Source of the DNA: Neocallimastix lanati (nom. inval.)
Lineage: Eukaryota; Neocallimastigomycota; Neocallimastigomycetes; Neocallimastigales; Neocallimastigaceae
Assembly: GCA_016946835.1 (NCBI GenBank)
Contig: JACVTC010000052.1
Location: 586,501 to 650,500, forward strand
Length of the DNA stretch: 64,000 nucleotides
Reading direction: 5' to 3'
In this document: positions 27,808 through 55,756 of the stretch, piece by piece
Position numbering within the stretch: position 1 is the stretch's first letter
Layout: every line of letters starts with the position of its first letter
Translations under genes and position numbers: made by a program
Notes under the pieces: generated by a model
The model's input: the letters and a program-made list of their open reading frames with translations, nothing else
Database searches by the model: none
Told to the model about the DNA's origin: nothing

Positions 27808-28210
27808 TTCCGTTTTGATTTAGTCCGTCAGGACAATACAGGTTACTGTAGTGGCCGAGGTTCGAATCCCCAGCATGCCACCAAATAAGCACAAAGATTT
27901 TCTATTTAGGGCTATCATGCAACCTCAGTGGTATCCAAAAGATGTTCCCTTGGCTGCTTATTCACTCAACCCTGAAACTATGGCAGGACAAATCCCAACA
28001 TGTCAATGATTACATCCATTCGGGGGGAGTAGATGGTTTTCGTTTCAATGATTGTTGTCAATGGAGATATATACACTAATATATAGGGAATTCAGCTCCG
28101 AATCGATATATATATCGACTTGCTGTAAGAGGTGACATTGTACTGGCATACCAGTACAGTGTCGCGAATACCCATTATATATATGTCTATGTATACTTTG
28201 TATTTTCAAA
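27808..28210 (+). mobile_element. tRNA-headed SINE (E2)
   Basis: The first 75 bases resemble a degenerate tRNA: a D-arm-like TTAGTCCGTCAGGA, a perfect box B GGTTCGAATCC (about 27859-27869) and a 3' acceptor-like GCATGCCACCA ending with CCA (about 27874-27884). A unique body of about 110 bases follows, then a tail of about 200 bases homologous to E1 at 11670-11960. The tail contains the palindrome TCGATATATATATCGA (28103-28118) and a hairpin of 8-bp arms (28139-28146 with 28151-28158). This layout (tRNA-derived Pol III head, body, shared tail) is that of a SINE. No target-site duplication could be fixed. Confidence 0.7.
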
Positions 28211-28479
28211 GAAATTATTATTGCTTTTATGTAAAGTTTTTTAAATTTTTTAAATTAAATAGAAAAAAGATTTTGTTAATTAAATATATCCTTGATTATT
28301 AAAAAAAAAACAAAACAAAAAAAACTTTATATATTCAATTATTTATTTATTTATAATTAATTATTACATATTTATTTATTGTATGTTATTTCTATTTTAT
28401 TTACTTTTTAATATGTTCTATTGAAAAGAAAAATATATATATATATTATAAAAAAAAATAAAAGATTGGAAAAAAATGA

Positions 28480-28513
<34 letters not shown>

Positions 28514-29133
28514 TAAAATAATTATGGAAATTAGGATATATTTATTTATTTATAAAAATATGAATTAATAATTAATTTCCACATGAATAATTTATTTATT
28601 ATAACTAATCGCATCTACATAATGATAATTATAATTTATATTATATTAATAATAATTATTTATATATTAATTCTATTGTGTATATATGTAAAATTATATA
28701 ATTGCTAATTACTCATTTAAATAGTACACTTTAAATGATAAGGTTAATATTTAGGGTAGATATACTTTGAAAAAAATAAATTAAACATTCAATAAATATA
28801 AATAATAAATTTTAATAGTTTTTGAAGAAACCATATTTATTTAAATAATAACTTTTTTTTTTTTTTTTTATTTGAATTTATTTTATTTTTTATGAAACTA
28901 AAAGAAATAAAATAAGAAAAGAAATTTGGTCTTAATTATTATGTATTTTGTTTAAATAAAATGTTTTTTTTATTTTTATTTTTTTTTTACTTTAATATGA
29001 ATGGGTAATTTCTATAATTTATTTTTTTTTTATATATATATATAATACTTTAAAAACATTTAACAACGATCTATTTTTTTTTTTTTTTTTTCAAAAATAT
29101 CTATTATATATAGTAAACAAAAATATTACTTTA

Positions 29134-29168
<35 letters not shown>

Positions 29169-30203
29169 GTATTTATAATTCATTTTATACATCATAGTAG
29201 ACTATGTAAATCTTATAAAATAATGAATATAAATAAATTAAATATAATTGATAAATGAATAAATAAATAAATGAATAAATAAATAAATAAATAAATAAAT
29301 AAATATATATTTATTCATACAACAGAATTCTTTAATAAAAAGTAAAATTTAATTAATAACAAAACAGATCAATTATTAAACCTTAATGGATTTTAAAACA
29401 GTAAAAGTAATATTTAATTAAAATATAATTATTAAAATTTTAATATTTTTATAGTACTATAAAAATTATATTATTTCTATAAATAATAATTAATAAAAAT
29501 AAATTAATATAAATTAAAGAAAGATTATTTTGTTTAATGTAACATTATTTTTATTATTCAATACAATATTTTAATTATTATTATTACTTTTTTTTTTCCC
29601 TTTTTTTACAATTTTTTAGACCAAACAATCTTGATTATATATGTATTATTAATTTATATTAATAAAATAATAATACAACTAATATTAATTTTATAAAAAT
29701 ACTATAAATTTATATTACTATATTTTTTCTTGTCTTAAATATAAATCATTAGATTAAATTGGTTAGTATTAATATAATATTATAATATTATAGTAATAAT
29801 ATTATTATTATATATAAAAACAATAATTTAATGTTTTATTTATTTATTTATTCTTTATTTTTATTTTTATTTTTTTATTTTTTACATAAATAGTCATTCT
29901 TGATTAATTTAAATAATTTTTAATTAATGTTCATGAAAATGTAATAAAAAAATAATAGCGATGTTTTAATTTATTGATATTGATTATATGTTTATTTTTA
30001 ATTGAAAAATTAAAGTTTTGAAAATTTTTATTTTTATGTCATAAATTGTTAAATTGTATTCAATTTTTTAATAGCTCAATAATAAATAAATAAATAAATA
30101 AATAAATAAATATATAAATAAATAAATAAATAAATAAGTAAATAAATAAATAATAAATAATAAATAATAAATAATAAATAATAAATAAATAAATAATAAA
30201 TAA

Positions 30204-30295
<92 letters not shown>

Positions 30296-31065
30296 ATTAA
30301 TTATTATTGATATTTAAATATTAAACCATTTTACATCATTTCGAATTGTACTGAATTTGTAATTTATAGATATCAATACACTTTTTTCTTAAATATCATC
30401 GTTATTAAAATAACTTGTTCAGATATAATTTTTTAAATATATATTATTAAATTAAAATTTTATAATTAATTATTTTATAAAAATTTTATTAAATTTTCAT
30501 AAATTGAAAAATATATTAATTTCATATATTATTTGCTATTAATTAAATTATTAATACAATATATTACTAATTAATAATTTTCATTAATATCATTCCATCG
30601 ATAGTATTATATTACTTATCTTATTAGTTATCAATATGTGTCCTTTTACTTATATATATACATTTGATTTAAGATATTTTGAATAAAAGATAACTAATTA
30701 TACCAAAAGGATAAAATACCAATAATAATAATAGTAATAATAATAATATAAAATATCTTTAGTGAGAATTTTTACTTAAAAAGTTCCTTACAAAAATATA
30801 AATTTTTTATAATCTATTAATATTATCATAAAATCGTTAACATAATAAAAAGAATTAATAATTATATATTTAACGTTTATAATTATTATTTTTTGTATTA
30901 AATGCCAAATAAATCATTAAATTAAAATAAAACGTCAAATTTCGTTTTTTATTTTTTATTTTTTTTTTCTTTCTTAATCTCTTTTTTTAAAAATTTATTA
31001 TATATGTATATATTTAAATTAAAGTTTATTAAAAATTCTTACTATTTACTTAGAAAAAAATAATT
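28211..31065. other. Long AT-rich intergenic region
   Basis: No gene recognised. AT runs (about 28433, 28488, 29130), T-runs, an AAAT array at about 29255-29304 and a longer AAAT/AAATAAT array at about 30080-30293. The last 100 bases form the T/A-rich leader of the BRPF-like gene. Confidence 0.65.
30080..30293. repeat. AAAT / AATAAAT array
   Basis: About 210 bases of tetranucleotide repeat with interspersed AAATAAT heptamers in the middle (30150-30210). Confidence 0.9.
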
Positions 31066-38501
<7,436 letters not shown>

Positions 38502-39478
38502 TATATATATATATATATATTAATATACTAAAATTTTAAAAATATCTTCATATAAATATAAATATGGAAAAAAAAAATATTTATGTATTAATTTATTTCC
38601 TATTCTTATTTCATTTATTTATTTAATTTTTTAATTTATATATAATATAAAAATAAATGAAATATTTTATCTTTTTACTTAATTTTTTTTTTTTTTTTTA
38701 TAAAAAAAAAAAAAAAATTATATAACGTATTATTTATTAATAATTATTTAAATATTTTTTCATCATTAGTCCATCATATTTATTTAAAAAAAAAAAAAAA
38801 AAAAAAAAGCATCAAACCAAACTATTTTATAGTATAATAACATAAAATTTTAAATATAAATAATTTATTTTTTTATTTTTAATATACCATTAAGAAAAAA
38901 AAAAAAATTTTTTTTTCTTTTATATTTTTATTATTAATAAAAGATCATACTATGTTATATACAAAATAATTTATTAAAAAAAAATTATAAGTTTATTTTA
39001 AAGTATTAATAAGTTTTTTTTTTTTTTTTTTTAAATTTAATATTATTATTTTTATGTATATATATATCTTTATTATTATTGTTTGTAATTGTAGTAGAAG
39101 TTGTTAATGATGTAGTTTTAGTAGTAGCATTATTACTCATTTAAAATATTTATATGCTTTATTAGAATTATTGACAGTAGAATATTTATATACAATTTTT
39201 TCATTTCTTTTTATATATATTTTATTGTTATTTTCATTATTATTTTTATTATTTCTAATATATTTTTTGAAAAAAAAAAACAATATAAAAATAATATATG
39301 GTACATATATATTATATTTGTATTCCATAAATTACTATACCCAATCAACACTAGGTGAAATTAAAAATTTTTGAATAGGTTAAAATTTTTTTAAAATATT
39401 ATAAACCTTACACTTTAAAAAAAAAATAATTTATTAAATAAAATTAATAAATAATATTTTTTTAAATAATTAAAAAAA
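38502..39478. other. Intergenic between BRPF-like gene and orotate phosphoribosyltransferase
   Basis: Convergent/tandem spacer with A- and T-runs (about 38690, 38787-38808, 39015-39032). No gene supported. The ATG of the next gene follows an A-rich leader (ATTAAAAAAA). Confidence 0.6.
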
Positions 39479-40138
39479 ATGAAGGATTATCAAAGAGAAT
39501 TTATTGAATTCGCCATTAATATGGGCGTTTTAAAGTTCGGTCAATTCACTTTAAAGTCTGGCCGTATTAGTCCATACTTCTTTAATGCTGGTTTATTCAA
39601 CACTGGAGAATCTCTTGCAAAAATCGGTAAGTTCTATGCTGCTGCTTTAGAAGATGGTACTAAGGATGTTGAATATGATGTTCTCTTTGGTCCAGCCTAC
39701 AAGGGTATTCCTTTAGTTTCTTCTACAGCTGTTGCCATGTCCAACATTTATAAAAAAGATGTTCCATTCTGTTTCAACCGTAAGGAAAAGAAGGACCATG
39801 GTGAAGGTGGTACAATTGTTGGTACTGAATTAACTCCAGACAAGAAGGTTATTATTGTTGATGATGTTATTACCGCTGGTACTGCTATTCGTGAAGCTGT
39901 TGAAATTATTCAAGTTCAAAACAAAGCTAAATTAGTTGGTGTTTTAATTGCTCTTGACCGTCAAGAAAAGGGTAAAGATACTGATTCATCAGCTATTCAA
40001 CAAGTTGAAAAAGAATTTGGTATTCCAGTTATTTGCATTGTTAAATTAGAACATGTTATTGAATACTTAGAAAGTATTGGTGGATGGGAAGAATCTGTCA
40101 AACAAATTAGAGAATACCGCAAGCAATATGGTGTTTAA
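39479..40138 (+). CDS. Orotate phosphoribosyltransferase
   Basis: A 219-residue enzyme of de novo pyrimidine synthesis, joining orotate and PRPP to give orotidine monophosphate (URA5 in yeast, PyrE in bacteria). The PRPP-binding motif [13 protein letters not shown] is at 124-136, the flexible catalytic loop [11 protein letters not shown] at 101-111, and [14 protein letters not shown] near 25-38 covers the N-terminal orotate/PRPP-contact region. Length is typical of stand-alone enzymes (about 210-225). No intron, and codon use is noticeably richer in C and G at third positions (AAG, TTC, ACC, CGT) than in neighbours, consistent with high expression. No fused OMP decarboxylase domain, as in other fungi. 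Cytosolic by absence of a targeting signal. Confidence 0.97.
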   Translation: MKDYQREFIEFAINMGVLKFGQFTLKSGRISPYFFNAGLFNTGESLAKIGKFYAAALEDGTKDVEYDVLFGPAYKGIPLVSSTAVAMSNIYKKDVPFCFNRKEKKDHGEGGTIVGTELTPDKKVIIVDDVITAGTAIREAVEIIQVQNKAKLVGVLIALDRQEKGKDTDSSAIQQVEKEFGIPVICIVKLEHVIEYLESIGGWEESVKQIREYRKQYGV

Positions 40139-40394
40139 ATTAATAATGTTATATTATAAATTAATAAGAAAAAAAAATATAAAATTAATTAAAAAAGATA
40201 ATTAAAAAATATATAATTTATTAGGAACTCAAAATTTATTATTAGATGAAAAAAAGACGAAACAGAGAAAAATTGAATAAAAAAAAAGATGCAAATTAAA
40301 TCGAATTTCCAATATTTCAATACTAACAATAATTTCAAATTATAATTAAATACAAAATCAAATGTTTTGTTAACAATAATTAATAGTATAATTT

Positions 40395-40483
<89 letters not shown>

Positions 40484-41704
40484 AAAAAAGCAAAATAAAA
40501 ATAAAAAATTGGGAAAATAAAAATAAAAATAAAGATTTATGAAGACCTAATAATAATTAAATAAAATTTATCTTTTTATGTGTTTAATTACAAAAATACA
40601 AAATATTTATTTATTTTTTAAAAGGAATTTTTTAATAATTAATAATATTGAAAGAAGGTTTATTCATTATTATTAATATAATGTATATTATTAATTAAAA
40701 CGCTCATAAATAAATCTTATTAAATCTTTATTAGTTTTTAAATTTTAAGAAAAATTAAGATCAAATGATTTACTTTTAAAATATGGAATTATATAATACA
40801 AAATCAATTACTACTATAATTTCATTTCTTTTTATTATTATTATTATTATGTAATATAAGATAAAAAAAAAAAAACATTAATAAACTTTTTATTATTATT
40901 TTTATTATTAAAATAGTATAATTAATAATTAATAACTAATAAAATTTTTTTATAATTTTTATTTTATATTATAAACAGAAAAATTTTCTTTATAGTTTTT
41001 TTTTTGTTCAAAGTTACTTAACCATGCTTGTCATATTAATTATTCTATTTATTACAATAATCTATTAAAGTTAAACTAGATAAAAAAAAAATGGTTTATT
41101 TTTTAATTTATAGTTTTATATACTATATATCTTAATATGTAGTATGGATTCAAATAATTCAAAAAAAAAAAAAAAAAAAAAAAAAAGAATAATTAATATA
41201 AATAATAATAATATAGATGTATTTGTTTTAAATTTATTTATAATTTTAAATATTTATTTTATTTTTTTTTTTTTTTTGTTTTAATTTTGGATATATATAT
41301 TTTTAATATTTACTAATGTTTTTTTTTTTAAATAAATGTTTATATGGATGCTTTTATTTTATTTTATTTAATTTAATTTTTAAAAATAATTAAAATTTTA
41401 ATTTTTTATATCAACTGATATTATTATAATTATAATTATTTATTTACTATTTAGTTTCTTTTTAATAAAGGTATTTTTTTTTTTATAATACTATATTTCA
41501 TTCTCTTTTATTTATAATTTTGAAAATTTTAATAATTATTTAAATATAATATTATGATTTTACAAGTTTAAAAATATTTATTTATGATTAAAAAAAAAAA
41601 AATGTAGGATTTAGTATTATATACTAAAATAAATTATATTATATATAGTACACAAAATTTGAATTTTTCTTTTTTTTTTTTTTCTTTTTTTTTTTTTGTA
41701 GTGC
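40139..41704. other. Intergenic between orotate phosphoribosyltransferase and RBX1
   Basis: Convergent 3' regions. An AAT array (about 40398-40431) runs into about 44 A (40436-40481). Another A-run lies at 41160-41186. Nothing coding recognised. Confidence 0.7.
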
Positions 41705-42531
<827 letters not shown>

Positions 42532-42582
42532 TATATTTTTATTATGACGATTCTATAGTATATATACAAAATTTTAAGTTCC

Positions 42583-42628
<46 letters not shown>

Positions 42629-44240
42629 GAATAAATATATATTTTATTTTAAACAATTTAGCTATGTATGGATTTATAATAAAATTTATTTTTTTAAAAT
42701 TTATAAATAATATATATATATCATATAAAAACTATGTCCAAAATATCAAAATTATAAAGTTTTTGTATTTTTTTTTGTATTTTTTTTTTTGTATTTTTTT
42801 TTGTACTTTTTTTTTTTTTTTCATTATTTACTTATTTTTATGAATCTTTATATTAATTTTTCTCATTAATTTGATATATATATTTTTTGCTTTTTCTTTG
42901 TAATAATTATTTAAAATTAAAATATTATAATTATTATATATTATAATATAATTTTTAATAATTATAAAAAAATAATTTAAATTAAAATTAATCACTTCAA
43001 AATAAAGTTTATAAGAGATAATGTCTTCTTTAATACTTATATATATATATATATATATTATATATATTATATAAATGTTCATTTTATAAAATACTGAATT
43101 TATGTAACTAATTTAAAATTTCGATAATAATATTTATTATCAACTTTATTCCTCAACTTTAAAATGAAAATTTAATGGAAATGTCATCAACATTTTAAAT
43201 TTAACTTTTTTTTTTTTTTTTAAATAATGAAATATTTTCATTATTAATTTCATTAATACTTCAATTTATCTCTATTAGTTTTTTAATATCATAATTATTC
43301 AATATATATATTAAAAGTACAATAAATCAATTTAATTAATGATTTTGATTTCGTTCATTCTCTTCGCTTTGAAAACTATCATTTATTGTTTAAATGGCTT
43401 TTTTCATAAGTATATCGTTTATATATTCTTAAATTAAAAAATAATTAATTATTTATACCTTTAAGAAAAAAGTATTAATAGATTTTAATAAAATTAAATA
43501 TTGAAAATTTTACTTTTTAAATTAATATAAATATAAGTAAAATAAATAAATAAATAAAAATTTTCAATTTTATTTATATTATTATCTTTTAAATTTATTT
43601 TATTTATTTATTAGTAAATAAATCAAAACAAAAAAAAAGGTGGAATAGTGAATTTTAACAATTATATTAATATATTAATATAATATATTATTAAATATAT
43701 TATTAAATATATTAAAGCTAATTTTAATATATATGTATTTTTAATTCAATATTTTTAATTAAAAATATTTACTAATCCATATTTAAATTTAATATTATCA
43801 AATATATATGTTTATTAATAATTGTTAACTTTTATTTTTATTTTTAAAAAACTAGATTGTTTTATAAAAACATAATTTTAAATAAAAGTAATTAAGTGTT
43901 TTATAAATATTTTATTTTATTAATTTATATTTATTTATATTTATAGATTATTCTTTATGTTATTTATTATGTGTGGTTATATTTGAGTGTTTTATTAACT
44001 TTATCTTTTAAATTATGATTTTTATAAAAATATAATAAATATAAAAATCAGTATGTAAATAATTAGTTTTATTTTATGTTGTATATATAAGAATATAATT
44101 ATTAATTATATTATTATTTTTATTTTTTATTTTATTTTATTTTATTTTTTATTAATTTATCTTTAATTTTTATTTTATTTTTGAAACCTATTTAATTGCT
44201 TCTTGGTATTGTTGATATTTTTTATTGTTATTATTATTTT
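42532..44240. other. Intergenic between kexin 3' end and RBX1 5' end
   Basis: AAT array at about 42586-42624, T-rich GTATTTTTTTTT units at about 42765-42822, AT run near 43040. No credible gene. Confidence 0.65.
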
Positions 44241-48810
<4,570 letters not shown>

Positions 48811-49077
48811 TGATATGTATTTTTATTTTTTATTTTTTAAATTGATATTTTTTTTTATTTTCCAATTGAAATAATAAATATTTATTTATTTTTGTATTTT
48901 AAATTGATTAAACGAAATAATAATATAATAATTTGTTAAGAATTTATTAATTTTCAAATAGAGATGATTTAAAATAATTTCTCTGATATTAGTTTAATAT
49001 TTTACCATATTTTTTATTTTTATATTTTTTTATATAGATATGATAATTAAAAATTTTCAATATTTAGAAAAAAAAAT

Positions 49078-49108
<31 letters not shown>

Positions 49109-49219
49109 AATATGATTTTAATTGTAATTTTCTTAAATATTTATTTTCTTATTGCACTAAATATTAATGAAAGAAAGAGTTTTATGCTTTAAATATTAAT
49201 ATTATAATTAATATTTATC

Positions 49220-49265
<46 letters not shown>

Positions 49266-50527
49266 TTAATTATATTTAAAAATAATGTCATTATTCTTAA
49301 AATTAAAGAAAATTAAAAACTTTAATTATTATTGTTATAATATATATCATAAATATTTTTTCTAATAAATTTAAAAACGATAATCATGTATATATATTTC
49401 TAATTATTATTTACAATATATGAATATTAAGTAGTCACTATGGTATTAATAATTGAAATAAAAAATTATGAAATATTATTAATAAATAACCACTTTCGTC
49501 ATTAAATGTATTTTTAAATACTTATAATATTTTTTTTCATTATACATTACAAATATTAATATATATATATCTTTTGTAAAAAATTACAATGTTGATTATT
49601 TAAAATAATTTAGTTATATAATAGTATTTGTTTCATATGTGGTATGTTAAACCAAAAAAAAAAAAAAAAAAAAAAAAAGAAAAATAAAAAATAAAAAAAA
49701 ATTAAATTACAAAGTCTAATTATTAATAATTTAGTAATTATAATTTTAAATAATATTTAATTTATAATAAAAATATAAATAAAAAATAGTATATATAGTA
49801 TATATACTTGTTGTACAATTGTCTAAATTATATTATAATATTGGATAAATTTTAATTTTGATTGAAAGTTCAAAAAGTTTTAAATATTCTATAAAATTTT
49901 GAAATTTAAATAACAAAATATTTACATAAATATATTTCATAAAGTTTTATAATATTTATATAGCTATAACTTAATGTCTTATATAATTTTTAAATCATGT
50001 ATACTGAAAATTAAAAGTTAATTTAAAATTTTGTTTTACAACTAAAAAAAAAATAGTTAAATATTTTAAAATTAATATCTTTTTTCTCTAATATTTTATA
50101 GTAATCTTTTATAAATTTTAATTTCTTTTAATTTAATAAATTGAAATATATCACATGACTATATTTAAAGAAATTTTAATTATTATATTGATATTTTATT
50201 TACTTTCGAAATTAAAATCCTTTTAAAAATCATTAACTTTCAAGAAAATTTAATATTAAGCCTCAAATATAATAAATTTAATAAATTAAATAATATGTAA
50301 TTCTAATTATAAATAAAATAAAAAATAAAATAAAATAAAATAAAATAAAAATAAAAATAAAAATATAAGAAGATTTTTATAAATATGGAAATTAATAATT
50401 TAATATCATTAAAAATTATACATTATAAATTGCTACTCCACCACTATTTTCAATTCTTAAAAATTTACCAAAATATTTGATTTTAATTTGTTATATTTTA
50501 TTAATAAAAGTTAAAAAATAAAAAAAA
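48811..50527. other. Divergent intergenic region between kexin and the 617-residue gene
   Basis: Both flanking genes start from here in opposite directions, so it holds two promoters. A-runs at about 49223-49263 (around 40 A) and 49654-49678. An AAAAT array at about 50316-50352. No motif can be assigned. Confidence 0.6.
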
Positions 50528-53589
<3,062 letters not shown>

Positions 53590-53741
53590 TTAATTTCTTA
53601 TAACTTTTATATTTTTTCTAAAAAAAAAAACTTATTTAAATATAAATAAAAATAAATATAAATAGATTTATGATATTTATGATATAGAGTTTAATAACAA
53701 CAACAACAATAATAATAATATATATATATTTATAGCCGCAA

Positions 53742-54712
53742 TTATTGCAAACTTTAAACTTTATTTATTTATTCATTTATTAATTTCATGTATATTTTTT
53801 TAAAAAATACAAAATTAATAAAAAAATATTTTTTGTCCAAGTTAAACATAATAATTTTTTAAATAGTAATGTGAAACACAAGTAATATTTAAAATAAAGT
53901 GCATAAATAAATTCAGAAAACAAGTCTATATGCAAGGAACCCCACTTTCAGATACAAAATTTCTGTTTAAAGGAATTCTTATTCAGGATTGAATTGACTA
54001 TCTGAAAGAAATTATGGTCTTCTCCTTCAGAGGTATTAGCACTACTAACCTGTCTTACTGCATTTCTAGTGTTGACGCTCCTGGTTAATTTTCGTTTATG
54101 CCGTCGCAATAGCAATCCTTGTCGAGTACTAGCCCTAGACATAATTTATGTAAAGATAGCCGCAGATCCAACCAAGAATGACGTTTTTAGAATAATCACC
54201 AGAATTGGTTATTAAAAAAAACATCACATTCCTTTTTACATTCTAAATCAATAACGTCTGTATCTCTTCCACCAATAAGGAAGTTATATACTCAGTACCA
54301 TGTCACATATATATTTACACACTCATTATTCAAAGAATTACTAATATTAACACGATTTTCACCAATTGATCTATTCACTACATTATTAGTAACGATACTA
54401 TTATTTTCAATATCATTAATATTAATATTAATATTTTCACTATCAATACTATTTTCATTATTGATAACATTATTGATATTGTTAATATTAATTTTATACA
54501 CTTCGTTACTACTATCAGAATCAGTACTTGATTAAACATTTATATTACTAATTGATGTTGGACAATATTTGGTAATTACAAAAAAATTTTTCATAAAAAA
54601 TTTCAATATTAAATTCGAAATTTACGAAATAAAAAATAGCATTTAGAAAACTAATGATCCGACCATAGATTATTATTTTCTCTATGATAATAAGGACAGC
54701 GTTCAGGACATT
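53742..54712 (-). mobile_element. 5'-truncated LINE copy B
   Basis: Reverse-complement match to LINE A from about 3363 (NCPERC region) to its 3' end at about 4353, around 85 percent alike over readable stretches. The Asn-rich spacer (54540-54290), VNIYVTWY with LIGGRDTDVIDL (about 54300-54240) and RSVNTRNAVRQVS (about 54080-54040) parallel copy A. Both copies finish with the same 3' UTR (GAATTTATTTAT, then AATAAATAAATAAAG, then GCAATAATTG) before AT-rich repeats. The head is lost, as in incomplete target-primed reverse transcription. Frames are broken at several points. Confidence 0.9.
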
Positions 54713-54795
54713 AAAAAAAAAATATGATAATGTATAAATTACTCCTAAAAAAAGTATAAATAACATTTATAATTTTTTTTTATTTCTTTTTTTAA

Positions 54796-54859
<64 letters not shown>

Positions 54860-55419
54860 TTATAATTTTCACATTAAAATCTATGAATAAAATTATAAAA
54901 ATATTTAATTTTATATATACATTATATATATTAAATATAATACATATATAATATATATACAATTTTTTAGTTTTTTGTTTTTTGTTTTTTGTTTGTTTGT
55001 TTGTTTGTTGTTTTGTTTATACATATTTAATTATTATTATTAAATATTATTATTTATTTACATTTATGATATATATTATTTTGTAATATTTTTAGAATAA
55101 ATTTATTATTATTGTATTTATCATAAATTATTGTGTAACTTCAAAAAATAAATTTAATAACATATAATTATAATACAATTTGCAATTTATTTTTGTTTGA
55201 ATATTAAATGCTTTAATATTTTTTTAATATTTTAATTCTAAATTTTTAGTTTTATTTTTTATTTTTTGTTTTTTTGTTTTTTTGTTTTTTTGTTTTCAAT
55301 GTTTGGCTTTTATATTAAAAATATAAGAATAAATAATTATGATAATACAATTATAATATTTATCTATTCTCTTTTGCCTTTATATACATATGCTTGTTTT
55401 TTTATTTGTTTGTTTTACT

Positions 55420-55454
<35 letters not shown>

Positions 55455-55756
55455 AATTTTCTTTATTATTAATCTATTATATTTTCTTAATCATTGAAAA
55501 GAAAATAATAATTAAGAAAAACGTATTAATAATAAAAACTTATATTGTATTGATTTTATTATTATTAATTCATATCAATTTTGTATTTTATATTACTTTC
55601 TTTTTTTTTTGAACTAAAACAATTCGATTATCAAAACTTAAATAAAATAAAATAAAATATAATAAAGTTATTTTAAGTATAACTCTTTTTTTCCATTTTT
55701 ATATTATTTTATTTCATTTTTTATCTTTTTTTTTTTTTTTTTTTTTTTTTAATAAA
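54713..55756. other. Intergenic between LINE B and the repetitive-protein gene
   Basis: ATT array at about 54797-54858, a TTTTTTG/GTTTGTTT region (54965-55015 and 55265-55298) and T-runs at about 55420-55450 and 55726-55750. Nothing coding supported. Confidence 0.7.

Noticed and set aside
27818-27842. Hammerhead-ribozyme-like core (TGATTTAGTCCGTCAGGAC followed by AATAC)
   Set aside because: It resembles CUGAUGA-stem II-GAAA, but two core positions differ and the flanking stems I and III do not pair. The stretch is better explained as the D-arm of the degenerate tRNA head of E2.
30080-30293. CRISPR-like or regularly spaced repeat
   Set aside because: It is a simple tetranucleotide array without unique spacers, in a eukaryotic genome.
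39054-39140. Small minus-strand frame MSNNATTKTTSLTTSTTITN
   Set aside because: It is a 28-residue low-complexity frame with no partner exon or similarity.
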